37,491 nucleotides of DNA, from the NCBI GenBank assembly GCA_000785145.2, contig JSZA02000061.1:1-37491 (forward strand), written 5' to 3'. Source of the stretch: Candidatus Thiomargarita nelsonii. Lineage in GTDB: Bacteria; Pseudomonadota; Gammaproteobacteria; Beggiatoales; Beggiatoaceae. The notes under the pieces were generated by a model. The model was not told where the DNA came from and did no database searches. It saw only the letters and a program-made list of their open reading frames with translations. The stretch's first letter is position 1, and every line of letters starts with the position of its first letter. The translations under genes were made by a program, and so were the position numbers. Shown here one piece after another: positions 24,937-33,640 of the stretch.

Positions 24937-26067
24937 ATGCGCGTACTACACATTATCACCAACCTAACGATGGGCGGTGCTGAAATGATGCTTTATAAAC
25001 TCCTTCAGACAACGAATCGAGATCGCTTCGAGTTCGTTGTCATTTCATTAAGTGGAGAAGGTACGTTTGGAGAACTCTTTAAAAAAGCGGGTGTTTCACT
25101 TCATAGCCTTGGTATGAAAGCAGGAAAGCCCTCAGTTAAAGCGGTTTGGCGGCTGCGGCATCTTATTCGTTCAATCAAGCCTGATCTTATTCAAGGATGG
25201 TTGCCTCATGGCAATATTGCCGCCTCTCTCAGTCGAGTTTTTCTTGGCAAACAAGTGCCCATTCTGTGGAATATACGACACGCCCTTTATAATGTTCAGC
25301 ACTATAAAAAAAGCACTGTTAAAATCATCAAAATCGGTGCGATGCCTTCTAAGCGAACGGCCAAAATTATTTATAATTCTCGTATCAGTGCCCAACAGCA
25401 TCAAGCCATTGGTTATGCTGCAAATAAGACCGTTATTATTCCAAATGGTTTTGATACCCAACAATTCCAGCCATCCCAAGCGGCAAGAGAAAAATTACGC
25501 AACACTTTACAAATACCGGAAAATACTTTTTTGATTGGATTGATAGCGCGTTATCACCCCGATAAAGATCATGCCAATTTTTTTAAAGCCGCAGCACGAT
25601 TAACTAAGGCGCATGAGAATGTACAGTTTGTTTTAGCAGGGCGAGATGTAGAACTGAGTAATCCAGTCATTGCTGAGCTTGTGCAACAGCAAAAGCTAGC
25701 AGGCAGGGTACATCTGCTAGGGGATAGACGAGACATTTCTGATTTAACAGCCGCTTTGGATATTGCGACTTCTTCTTCCTATACTGAAAGTTTTCCTAAC
25801 ACAGTAGGAGAAGCGATGGCATGTGGCGTACCTTGTGTCGTAACGGATGTCGGGGATTCGGCATGGCTGGTTAGCGAAACGGGTAAAGTAGTCCCCCCCC
25901 GTGATTCAGAAGCATTGGCACAAGCCTGGATGACATTAATGGGAACAGAGCAGCGCAAACACTTAGGTGAGGCAGCACGACAACGTGTGATGGACAATTT
26001 TTCATTGACAACCATTACACGTCAGTATGAGCAACTATATGAGCAAACCATTAGGTTAATCACATGA
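24937..26067 (+). CDS. Family 4 glycosyltransferase
   Basis: 376-residue GT-B glycosyltransferase. RVLHIITNLTMGGAEMMLYK is the GT4 N-terminal loop, VIIPNGFDTQQF the hinge, LIGLIARYHPDKDHANF starts the C-terminal domain, and ESFPNTVGEAMACGVPCVVT holds the E-x7-E nucleotide-sugar site near residue 284. It would retain the donor sugar's configuration while adding to the lipid-linked oligosaccharide. It follows a GT4 relic, of which it is not a simple copy. The stop overlaps the next start as ATGA (26064-26067), so it is probably coupled to the methyltransferase. Confidence 0.93.
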   Translation: MRVLHIITNLTMGGAEMMLYKLLQTTNRDRFEFVVISLSGEGTFGELFKKAGVSLHSLGMKAGKPSVKAVWRLRHLIRSIKPDLIQGWLPHGNIAASLSRVFLGKQVPILWNIRHALYNVQHYKKSTVKIIKIGAMPSKRTAKIIYNSRISAQQHQAIGYAANKTVIIPNGFDTQQFQPSQAAREKLRNTLQIPENTFLIGLIARYHPDKDHANFFKAAARLTKAHENVQFVLAGRDVELSNPVIAELVQQQKLAGRVHLLGDRRDISDLTAALDIATSSSYTESFPNTVGEAMACGVPCVVTDVGDSAWLVSETGKVVPPRDSEALAQAWMTLMGTEQRKHLGEAARQRVMDNFSLTTITRQYEQLYEQTIRLIT

Positions 26068-26876
26068 GTTTAAAACATCTTAAAGCAATAAGACTAGACG
26101 AATTAAACAAGGTCGTTCTCGAAATAAAAACAGAGAAACTCTCTGGTAGCAAGCTATTAGAGATTGGTGCTGGAACAGGCTGGCAGGCAAAAGCGTTAAC
26201 TCAACAGGGATATACTGTTGAGGCAATAGATGTCAAAGAGAGTAATTATTCTGAAGAACGCATCTGGCCTGTGTTAGACTATGACGGCAAGACAATTCCA
26301 TTTTATGATAATTATTTTGATGTTATTTTCAGTTCCAATGTGCTCGCGCATATTCCACATTTGGAAGATTTTCAAGCTGAGATAAAAAGAGTCTTGAAAT
26401 ATGATGGAATCGTTATTCATGTTGTACCCAGTGGCAGTTGGCGGTTCTGGACCAATATAACGCATTATTTTTTCGTTATAAAAAGCTTTTTCAAAATCTT
26501 ACAAAATAAAATATCCAAACCAAACAAAGATCGTGAATTAGATTCCCTTGTGCTCAATAAGGTAGAAAGCTTAGGAAAAACAGAATTAATTAAAAAGGCT
26601 ATTTTTCCGCCTAGACTGGGTGAAACAGGCAATTCTATGACTGAAATTTACCGGTTTAGTCGATATGGATGGAATGCTTTTTTTAAAAATACCGGATGGA
26701 AAATTGATAAATTTTATCATAACAGGTTGTTTTATACGGGGTCTTCTATTTTTGATTCTATGCTGCCAATCCAATTTAGAAGGATTCTTAGCTACATTTT
26801 TGGAAGTGCCTGTCATATTTATGTTTTGAAGAAGTCCAAGATAAATCTTGGACTCCAAAATAAAATGGGTGACTAG
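26064..26876 (+). CDS. SAM-dependent methyltransferase with REP-derived C-terminus
   Basis: 270-residue class I methyltransferase. Motif I LLEIGAGTGWQAKAL is at about residues 31-45, EAIDVKES gives the acidic end of strand 2, and FDVIFSSNVLAHIPHLEDF is motif IV/post-motif. The C-terminal half is lipid- or sugar-binding-like with no clear family. It likely modifies a sugar or carrier-linked glycan. The last residues (after YVLKK, SKINLGLQNKMGD) are translated from an inverted family A REP at 26834-26856, so the native C-terminus has been replaced or extended. The core fold seems complete, so it may still work. Confidence 0.85.
   Translation: MSLKHLKAIRLDELNKVVLEIKTEKLSGSKLLEIGAGTGWQAKALTQQGYTVEAIDVKESNYSEERIWPVLDYDGKTIPFYDNYFDVIFSSNVLAHIPHLEDFQAEIKRVLKYDGIVIHVVPSGSWRFWTNITHYFFVIKSFFKILQNKISKPNKDRELDSLVLNKVESLGKTELIKKAIFPPRLGETGNSMTEIYRFSRYGWNAFFKNTGWKIDKFYHNRLFYTGSSIFDSMLPIQFRRILSYIFGSACHIYVLKKSKINLGLQNKMGD
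26834..26856 (-). repeat. Family A REP inside a coding region
   Basis: Inverted copy GTCCAAGA, TAAA, TCTTGGACTCC, located within the last 15 codons of the methyltransferase. It is the only full REP in the window that is part of an apparently intact gene. Confidence 0.88.
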
Positions 26877-26909
26877 GTATAATAAACTATACTATAGAGT
26901 GACTATATA

Positions 26910-28865
26910 ATGTGTGGTATTACCGGTTTTCTTGATTTGACCTTGAGCAACTCCGCCGACGAATGTCGCGCCATTGTCACTCGGATGAATGATTGCTTAG
27001 CGCACCGAGGACCTGACGACGATGGCTCCTGGGTGGACAGAGAAGTGGGGATCGTCTTAGGACATCGCCGCCTTGCCATTATCGACCTATCGCCAGAAGG
27101 CCATCAACCAATGGTCTCAGCCTGTGGACGTTATATTATTGTTTATAATGGAGAAATTTATAATTTCAAAGCCATCCGCAAAGAACTTGAGCAAATTGGC
27201 GTCGCACCAAATTGGCGGGGACATTCTGATACCGAAGTCATGCTGGCTGCCATCAGTCATTGGGGGCTTGAAAAGGCACTTGATCGATTTAACGGCATGT
27301 TTGCTTTTGCGCTTTGGGATAGAAAAGATCGCGTTTTATCTTTGGCGCGAGACCGTCTGGGCGAAAAACCGCTCTATTATGGCTGGATGGACAAAGTATT
27401 CCTATTTGCATCAGAGTTAAAAGCTTTACGAGTACATCCCGCTTGGCGCGGTGAAATTAACCGCGAAGCCTTACCCCTATTGTTGCGGCATGACTATGTG
27501 CCAGCCCCCTATTCTATTTATGAGGGTATCTACAAACTCAGGCAGGGGACGCTACTGAGTTTGCCTTTGTCCGCGGCTAAGGCGGGTGAGATACCAGAGC
27601 CTGTCGCCTACTGGAGTGCCAAAACGGCGGCAGAACAAGGCACAATGGCCCCCTTTACGGGCACTAAAACCGAGGCCATTGATAAACTGGAGCAACTGCT
27701 ACGGGATGCCATCAAACTACGCATGGAAGCCGATGTGCCCTTGGGCACCTTTCTCTCTGGCGGCGTTGATTCTTCCACTGTCGTTGCGCTGATGCAGGCT
27801 CAATCGGAAAGGGCAATAAAAACATTTTCCATAGGCTTTCACGAAGAGGGTTATAATGAAGCCCAACATGCCAAAGCGGTTGCTCAGCATTTAGGAACGG
27901 CACATACAGAACTCTACGTTACAGCTGAAGAAATGAGGACTGTGATTCCACGTCTGCCCACCCTGTGGGATGAACCCTTCTCGGATCCTTCACAGGTGCC
28001 TACATACCTCGTTTCTCAATTAGCGCGTCAACATGTGACAGTGAGTCTGTCAGGTGACGGAGGTGATGAATTGTTTGGTGGCTATAACCGCTATTTTTGG
28101 GGACGGCGTATCTGGAAAAATATCGGTTGGATGCCTTCTTCATGGCGTTGGCTAATGGCAAAAGCGTTGAATTCGCTTTCTCCGCAACTATTTAATAGAG
28201 GACCACTTCGCAAACTCAAGCAACCGATGATGGTTGACAAGCTACAAAAGTTGGCAGAAATAGTCGCGGTGGATTCACCGGAATCTATGTATAAGCAATT
28301 GATTTCTGATTGGAAATATCCAGAATCGGCCCTTATCAACGTCAAAGAACCCCTGACAGTGGTTAGTGATAAGCAACAGTGGGCAAAGCTGCCAGATTTT
28401 ACACAATGGATGATGTACTTGGATTTGGTCAGTTATTTGCCTGACGATATTCTTGTGAAAGTCGATAGAGCAAGTATGGGAGTGAGCTTAGAATCGCGTG
28501 TGCCACTACTCGATCATCGACTCGTCGAATTCGCTTGGCAACTACCCCTTTCATTTAAAATTCATCAAAACCAAGGTAAATGGTTGCTACGACAAGTCTT
28601 GTATCGGTATGTACCCAAAGAACTGATTGAACGACCTAAAATGGGTTTTGCCATACCGATTGACAACTGGCTACGGGGGCCACTCCGTGAGTGGGCAGAG
28701 GCACTTTTAAACCCAGCACGTTTACAACGAGAAGGTTTTTTTAATCATGCCGTTATTCAGAAAAAGTGGCTTGAGCATCTATCTGGAAAGAGAAATTGGC
28801 AATATTCTCTTTGGGACGTGCTGATGTTCCAAGCATGGCTTGAAGCGAACTCGCCCTCATTTTAA
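26910..28865 (+). CDS. asnB: AsnB-like glutamine-dependent amidotransferase
   Basis: 651-residue asparagine synthase (glutamine-hydrolysing) family protein. The N-terminal Ntn-hydrolase domain starts MCGITGFLDL with the catalytic Cys2; HRGPDDDGSW and HRRLAIIDLS follow. The synthetase domain has the PPi loop FLSGGVDSST near 283 and LSGDGGDELFGGYNRY. In polysaccharide clusters, relatives such as WbpS transfer ammonia to sugar uronic acids rather than to aspartate. The UDP-uronate genes at 15408 and 16476 support such a role here, but this is inference. The last third is duplicated at 31557-32157. The RBS is weak (GAGTGA), about 9 bases before ATG. Confidence 0.93.
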   Translation: MCGITGFLDLTLSNSADECRAIVTRMNDCLAHRGPDDDGSWVDREVGIVLGHRRLAIIDLSPEGHQPMVSACGRYIIVYNGEIYNFKAIRKELEQIGVAPNWRGHSDTEVMLAAISHWGLEKALDRFNGMFAFALWDRKDRVLSLARDRLGEKPLYYGWMDKVFLFASELKALRVHPAWRGEINREALPLLLRHDYVPAPYSIYEGIYKLRQGTLLSLPLSAAKAGEIPEPVAYWSAKTAAEQGTMAPFTGTKTEAIDKLEQLLRDAIKLRMEADVPLGTFLSGGVDSSTVVALMQAQSERAIKTFSIGFHEEGYNEAQHAKAVAQHLGTAHTELYVTAEEMRTVIPRLPTLWDEPFSDPSQVPTYLVSQLARQHVTVSLSGDGGDELFGGYNRYFWGRRIWKNIGWMPSSWRWLMAKALNSLSPQLFNRGPLRKLKQPMMVDKLQKLAEIVAVDSPESMYKQLISDWKYPESALINVKEPLTVVSDKQQWAKLPDFTQWMMYLDLVSYLPDDILVKVDRASMGVSLESRVPLLDHRLVEFAWQLPLSFKIHQNQGKWLLRQVLYRYVPKELIERPKMGFAIPIDNWLRGPLREWAEALLNPARLQREGFFNHAVIQKKWLEHLSGKRNWQYSLWDVLMFQAWLEANSPSF

Positions 28866-28890
28866 CTCGATAAGTTATATAACACACACC

Positions 28891-30351
28891 ATGAAGAGTG
28901 GGACTGATAACCTTAAAATATTATTACAGTTTTTTATAGCGATCGCTTGTGCGATGGCATTGGCTATATTGCAGCCAAATTTTTTAGATTGGGTGAGGGC
29001 AGCGGGACAGACGATTCCGCAAAAAGATATTATTGGGGATTATTTTACCGCTGTTATCTGGGCCTTTGTGCTAGGATTCAGTATACTGTTCTGGCCTGTC
29101 TCTTTTCATGACAAGCGTGCTTTGTTGGTGGTTTGGCTCATTAAAATATTTGTGACACTCGGTATCATGTTATTTTATGAGCATATTTATGGTGGTAAAA
29201 CGGGGCTAGATGCCTTTGGTTATTTTTATGATTCAATAATAAAGAATTTTGCGTGGGAATATTTTAAATTTGGTGATGGGACACCGAATATCACCAATCT
29301 AGCCAGATTGCACCGATACATCATACCTGAATCCTACCATGCCCTGAAGGTGACTACTGCTATGATAGGAATGATCGCTGTGTATATTTTTTACCGAGCG
29401 ATTTGCCTGTTTTGGCGACACGATGATGTCCGAATTTTTTACGTCTTGGCTTTATATCCCAGCATATTATTTTGGTCATCAATCTTAGGAAAAGACCCGA
29501 TTATGTTCGTCGGAGTGGCACTCTATGCTTATGCTGTCGTCGGTTGGCAGCAGTTTGGTCAAGTGCGTTACTTATTATGGGGAGCATTAGGCGTGTGGCT
29601 GGCATCATTTATACGATTATGGTATGCGCCAATTTTATTAGCGCCTTTGGCTGTCTTTATACTCATTCAAAGCGGTCGTTTTTATTTAAAAGTAGTCTTT
29701 ATGGTTATTGTAACCATAGCCTTTCTATTTTCATGGAGTCTTTTCGCTGAACAATTTTCAATAGAATCAAGTCAAGATTTGGTTTCGGCATCCGATACTG
29801 TTTCCAGTAGCTGGGGAAGCGAGGGTGGCTCTGGACAACAAATTAGCGGCGGAATTACCAGCATTGGCAGTATGTTAGCGTTTATGCCTATAGGTAGTTT
29901 CACAGCCTTGTTTCGGCCACTGCCGGGAGAAATTTTAAATCCTTTTGGTTTGTTGGCTGGATTCGAAAATTTTATTTTGTTATTCCTGTTCATTCTTGCT
30001 CTCAAGCGAACGCAATGGAAAGAAATCAAAGAAGAACCAATTTTATTGTGGGCCATTGCGACAGTGATAGTATGGGGGACAATCTATGGGTTTGTTTCCT
30101 ACCAAAACCTTGGATCGGCAGTACGCTTTAAGCTACAAATATTGCCTATATTATTAGCGTTGTTAGTTTATCTTGCCAGAGATCGCAACAAATTATCCAG
30201 ACCTCAAGAGACTGATAATCTCCCAATGGTTTTTTTGCCATCGAAAGGCGCCAAACCAAAACATTCTACGATTTCGCGTATAATCCACGCCTCAATATTT
30301 CAAGTAAAATCTAAAAAGAGATATTATTGGAAGTGGAAAAGAGTTAAATAA
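28891..30351 (+). CDS. Wzy-like integral membrane protein, copy 1
   Basis: 486 residues with roughly ten membrane segments and a large loop (about residues 285-330, rich in Ser, Gly and acidic residues). FYVLALYPSILFWSSILGKD and FIRLWYAPILLAPL resemble the conserved parts of membrane glycan polymerases and EpsG-like proteins, so a polymerase role is likely but unproven. The frame opens at 28840, but ATG 28891 (MKSGTDNLK) aligns with the start of the second copy and does not overlap asnB. A basic C-terminal tail (SKKRYYWKWKRVK) is shared with copy 2. It is part of the duplicated segment with the asnB tail. Confidence 0.75.
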   Translation: MKSGTDNLKILLQFFIAIACAMALAILQPNFLDWVRAAGQTIPQKDIIGDYFTAVIWAFVLGFSILFWPVSFHDKRALLVVWLIKIFVTLGIMLFYEHIYGGKTGLDAFGYFYDSIIKNFAWEYFKFGDGTPNITNLARLHRYIIPESYHALKVTTAMIGMIAVYIFYRAICLFWRHDDVRIFYVLALYPSILFWSSILGKDPIMFVGVALYAYAVVGWQQFGQVRYLLWGALGVWLASFIRLWYAPILLAPLAVFILIQSGRFYLKVVFMVIVTIAFLFSWSLFAEQFSIESSQDLVSASDTVSSSWGSEGGSGQQISGGITSIGSMLAFMPIGSFTALFRPLPGEILNPFGLLAGFENFILLFLFILALKRTQWKEIKEEPILLWAIATVIVWGTIYGFVSYQNLGSAVRFKLQILPILLALLVYLARDRNKLSRPQETDNLPMVFLPSKGAKPKHSTISRIIHASIFQVKSKKRYYWKWKRVK

Positions 30352-30411
30352 ACGTTTAGGACAGGATTGCAAACACCAAAGGCAAAAAAAAATATCAATG
30401 CAGGACGGTAA

Positions 30412-30653
30412 TTTTGGATAGCCGCTACCTGGGCGACGGTTGGGTTTCTCTTTGCAAATTCAAAACAAGAATTAGACTCCTTCTCTCCAACTGTCAAACC
30501 TCTATACGATGATAGTGAAGACATATTGCTAGAGGCAGGAATAAGGTATTGAGAGCAATCTTAAATGAATTTAAGCATTGCCAACAAAATTATGGTATGC
30601 GTTCAATATCTATGGCAGAAGTCGCATTAACAGCACAAAAGGGAAAAGATTAA
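30412..30653 (+). pseudogene. NodB-type polysaccharide deacetylase relic
   Basis: One frame from 30412 reads IAATWATVGFLFANSKQEL and DSFSPTVKPLYDDS and stops at 30550-30552. The sequence continues in another frame as RAILNEFKHCQQNYGMRS and ISMAEVAL, ending at 30651-30653. The phrase ATWATVGFLFA.SKEEL is typical of the N-terminal region of cell-wall/polysaccharide deacetylases, and the second piece looks like their C-terminal end. The catalytic centre between is lost. The stop directly touches the ATG of the formyltransferase (TAAATG), so the ancestral genes were adjacent in one operon. Confidence 0.6.
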
Positions 30654-31433
30654 ATGAGTGTTCAGCCTAATCGAATCGTTTTATTAGCTTCGGATGGTGC
30701 GTCAACCAGAATAGTTTATCATGCCCTAAAAAAAGAATTTTCCGAGCTACAAGTTATCCTAGAAAAATCGGTACCACGTAGCAAACTGATTCAGCGACGA
30801 ATAAGTCAATTGGGTATCATTACTGTGGTGGGACAACTTTTGTTTATGTCTATAGTGACACCATTTCTACGATGGACTGATAAAAAACGTATTGAAGAAA
30901 TTAAAAGGGAGTATGGACTGGATGATTCGGAAATCACTGAGAGCGTTGTTAATGTACCATCGGTTAATTCATATGAGGCACGACAGGCACTCCAGCAGTT
31001 CAATCCCGAGTTGGTTGTCGTCAATGGTACGCGCATCATTGGACGACAAACGCTTTCTTGTGTGAAAGCGGGTTTTATAAATACACACATGGGGATTACT
31101 CCCCTCTTCAGGGGCGTTCACGGCGGCTATTGGGCATTAGTTGAGGGGCGCTCCGATTTAGTGGGAACGACTGTACATTTTGTGGATGAAGGCATTGATA
31201 CGGGCAACATTATTGCACAAGCCACATTTAAGGTTTCCCCGAAAGACTCTTTTGTTACTTATCCATTCCTTCACATAGCCGTCGCATTACCGATTTTGAT
31301 AAATGCTATGCGCGGTATATTGACTGGTACTTTAGAACGAGAGGGGATATTTTCAAATCTCCCTTCTAAGCTTAGATCACATCCGACACTGTGGGGTTAT
31401 CTTGGTAAAAGATTTTTAAAGGGGATTAAATAA
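30654..31433 (+). CDS. Formyltransferase-family protein
   Basis: 259 residues with a formyl_trans_N fold related to methionyl-tRNA formyltransferase. FINTHMGITPLFRGVHGGYWAL carries the N-x-H pair (near residue 142) and VDEGIDTGNII the catalytic aspartate, so the Asn-His-Asp set is complete. In polysaccharide clusters such enzymes use N10-formyl-tetrahydrofolate to formylate amino sugars (VioF, FdtF group) or a hydroxyl-bearing precursor. The aminotransferase at 20122 is a plausible supplier of the amine, but the two genes are 9 kb apart. The ATG overlaps the end of a deacetylase relic. Confidence 0.85.
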   Translation: MSVQPNRIVLLASDGASTRIVYHALKKEFSELQVILEKSVPRSKLIQRRISQLGIITVVGQLLFMSIVTPFLRWTDKKRIEEIKREYGLDDSEITESVVNVPSVNSYEARQALQQFNPELVVVNGTRIIGRQTLSCVKAGFINTHMGITPLFRGVHGGYWALVEGRSDLVGTTVHFVDEGIDTGNIIAQATFKVSPKDSFVTYPFLHIAVALPILINAMRGILTGTLEREGIFSNLPSKLRSHPTLWGYLGKRFLKGIK

Positions 31434-31556
31434 GTACCCGGTTACAATAGGGTCTTTTGGAGTCCAAGATTTATCTTGGGAACCGTCCTGTCACTTATTT
31501 CAGCTCAATCTGAGCGAAATTTGCAATGGTTCGGACAGTTTTTGTCTTAGCTACAA
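31434..31556. other. Junction between formyltransferase and duplicated segment
   Basis: Non-coding stretch holding a forward family A REP at 31459-31480 and a short inverted pair (CAGCTCAATCTGAGCG). It ends where similarity to 28240 onward begins (GCTACAAA shared). Confidence 0.5.
31459..31480 (+). repeat. Family A REP, single
   Basis: GGAGT head, CCAAGA, TTTA, TCTTGG; the last bases differ (GAA instead of ACG). It lies 26 bases after the formyltransferase stop, close to the start of the duplicated block. Confidence 0.82.
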
Positions 31557-32157
31557 ACAGAAGTTGGCAGAAATAGTCTCTGTGGATTCACCGGAATATA
31601 TGTATAAGCAATTGATTTCTGACTGGAAAGAACCATAATATTCCCTTATCAACGTCAAAGAACCCCTGACAATAGTTAGTGATAAGCAACAGTGGGCAAA
31701 GCTGCCAGATTTTACACAATGGATGATGTACTTGGATTTGGTCAGTTATTTGCCTGACGATATTCTTGTGAAAGTGGATAGAGCCAGTATGGGAATGAGC
31801 TTAGAATCGCGTGTGCCACTACTCGATCATCGGCTAGTCGAATTCGCTTGGCAACTACCGCTTTCATTCAAAATTCATCAAAACCAAGGAAAATGGTTGC
31901 TGCGACAAGTCTTGTATCGGTATGTACCCAAAGAACTGATTGAACGGCCTAAAACGATTGACAAATGGCTACGTGGGCCACTCCGTGACTGGGCAGAGGC
32001 ACTTTTAAACCCAACTCGTTTACAACGAGAAGGATTTTTTAATCAGGCACAGATTCAGGAAAAGTGGCTTGAGCATCAGTCTGGAAAGAAAAATTGGCAA
32101 TATTCTCTTTGGGACGTGCTAATGTTCCAAGCATGGCTTGAAGCAAACTCCACTTAA
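31557..32157 (+). pseudogene. asnB: Duplicated C-terminal fragment of asnB
   Basis: Near-copy of the last third of the upstream asnB (from KLAEIV). The first 440 or so residues, including the glutaminase domain and the SGGVDSS loop, are absent. There is an in-frame TAA at 31636-31638, and the conserved KMGFAIP motif has lost five codons (reads RPKTIDKW). The frame is otherwise open from ATG 31723, so it is a recent remnant that cannot make an active synthetase. It directly precedes copy 2 of the membrane protein, as in the parent arrangement. Confidence 0.93.
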
Positions 32158-32175
32158 CCCGATAAATATAACACC

Positions 32176-33633
32176 ATGAAGAGTGGTACCCTTAAAATAT
32201 TATTACAGTTTTTGATCGTGATCGCCTGTGCGATGGCATTAGCTAGATTGCAACCCAGTTTTTTAGAATGGGTGCGGGTATCGGGAGTCAATTTTTCCTT
32301 TGCACAAAAAGATATTATTGGGGATTATTTGAGCGCTTTTATCTGGGCGTTTGTGCTAGGATTCAGTATACTGTTCTGGCCAGTCTCTTTTCAGCACAAG
32401 CGTGCATTGTTGGTGCTTTGGCTGATTAAAATATTTGTGACACTTGGTTTCATGTTATTTTACGAGGGTCATTATGGACTAGACGCCTACCTTTATTTTT
32501 ATCATGGTTCAACAGAGAGTTTTGCATGGGAATACTTTGAATTTGGTGCTGGGACACCGAATATCACCAATCTAGCGAGATTGCACCAATACCTCATACC
32601 TAATTCATACCATGCCCTGAAGGTGAGCAGTGCTATGATAGGAATGGTTGCTGTGTATATTTTTTACCGAGCGATTTGCCTGTTTTGGCGACACGATGAT
32701 GTCCGAATTTTTTACGTCTTGGCTTTATATCCCAGCATATTATTTTGGTCATCAATTTTAGGAAAAGACCCGATTATGTTCGTAGGGGTAGCGCTTTATG
32801 CTTATGCCGTCGTTGGTTGGCAACAGTTTTGCAAAATGCGTTATTTGTTATGGGGAGCATTGGGCGTGTGGCTGGCATCATTTATACGATTATGGTATGC
32901 GCCAATTTTATTAGCACCTTTGGCAGTCTTTATGATCATTCAAAGCGGTCGTTTTTATTTAAAAGTCATATTTCTCGTTATTGTAAGCATAGCCTTTCTC
33001 TTTTCATGGAGTCTTTTCGCGGAAAGATTTTCAATAGAATCAAGTCAAGATTTGGTTTCTCAAACCGATACTATTTCCAGCGGCTGGGGAAGGGGTGGTT
33101 CTGGACAACAAATTAGCGGCGGAATTACCAGCATTGGCAGTATGTTAGCGTTTATGCCGATAGGTAGTTTCACCGCCTTGTTTCGGCCACTGCCGGGAGA
33201 AATTTTAAATCCTTTTGGTATGTTGGCTGGACTCGAAAATTTGGTTTTGTTATTCTTGTTCATTCTTGCCATCAAGCGAACGCAATGGACAGAAATCAAA
33301 GAAGAACCACTTTTATTGTGGGCCATTGTGACAGTGATGATATGGGCGACAATATACGGCTTTGTTTCGTACCAAAACCTTGGATCGGCAGCACGCTTTA
33401 AATTACAAATATTGCCTATATTATTAGCGTTGTTAGTTTATCTTGCCAGAGATCGCAACAAATTATCCAGACCTCAAGAGACTGATAAACTCCCAATGTT
33501 TTTTTTGCCATCGAAAGGTGCCAAACCAAAACATTCTACGATTTCGCGTATAATCCACGCCTCAAGATTTAAAGTTAAATCTAAAAAGAAATATTATTGG
33601 AAGTGGAAAAGACTTAATGAGTTGAATAGGTAA
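32176..33633 (+). CDS. Wzy-like integral membrane protein, copy 2
   Basis: 485 residues, highly similar to 28891-30351 along the full length, with the same membrane layout, the YVLALYPSILFWSSILGKD stretch and the same basic tail. Differences cluster in the first 130 residues (for example ASQ/VNFSFAQKD and YEGHYGLDAYLYFYHGSTES) and in the loop near residue 300, where a few residues are missing. Many codon changes are silent, and the frame is fully open, which suggests that both copies have been under selection. If it is a polymerase, the two copies may recognise different repeat units or linkages; this is inference. It is followed eight bases later by the flippase gene. Confidence 0.75.
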   Translation: MKSGTLKILLQFLIVIACAMALARLQPSFLEWVRVSGVNFSFAQKDIIGDYLSAFIWAFVLGFSILFWPVSFQHKRALLVLWLIKIFVTLGFMLFYEGHYGLDAYLYFYHGSTESFAWEYFEFGAGTPNITNLARLHQYLIPNSYHALKVSSAMIGMVAVYIFYRAICLFWRHDDVRIFYVLALYPSILFWSSILGKDPIMFVGVALYAYAVVGWQQFCKMRYLLWGALGVWLASFIRLWYAPILLAPLAVFMIIQSGRFYLKVIFLVIVSIAFLFSWSLFAERFSIESSQDLVSQTDTISSGWGRGGSGQQISGGITSIGSMLAFMPIGSFTALFRPLPGEILNPFGMLAGLENLVLLFLFILAIKRTQWTEIKEEPLLLWAIVTVMIWATIYGFVSYQNLGSAARFKLQILPILLALLVYLARDRNKLSRPQETDKLPMFFLPSKGAKPKHSTISRIIHASRFKVKSKKKYYWKWKRLNELNR

Positions 33634-33640
33634 CAAAGCA

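Noticed and set aside
26878..26883. TATAAT before asnB as a promoter
   Set aside because: No -35 match at suitable spacing; AT-rich sequence makes chance matches common.
28840..28890. Upstream start for the Wzy-like copy 1
   Set aside because: It overlaps asnB, and copy 2 begins at the position equivalent to ATG 28891.
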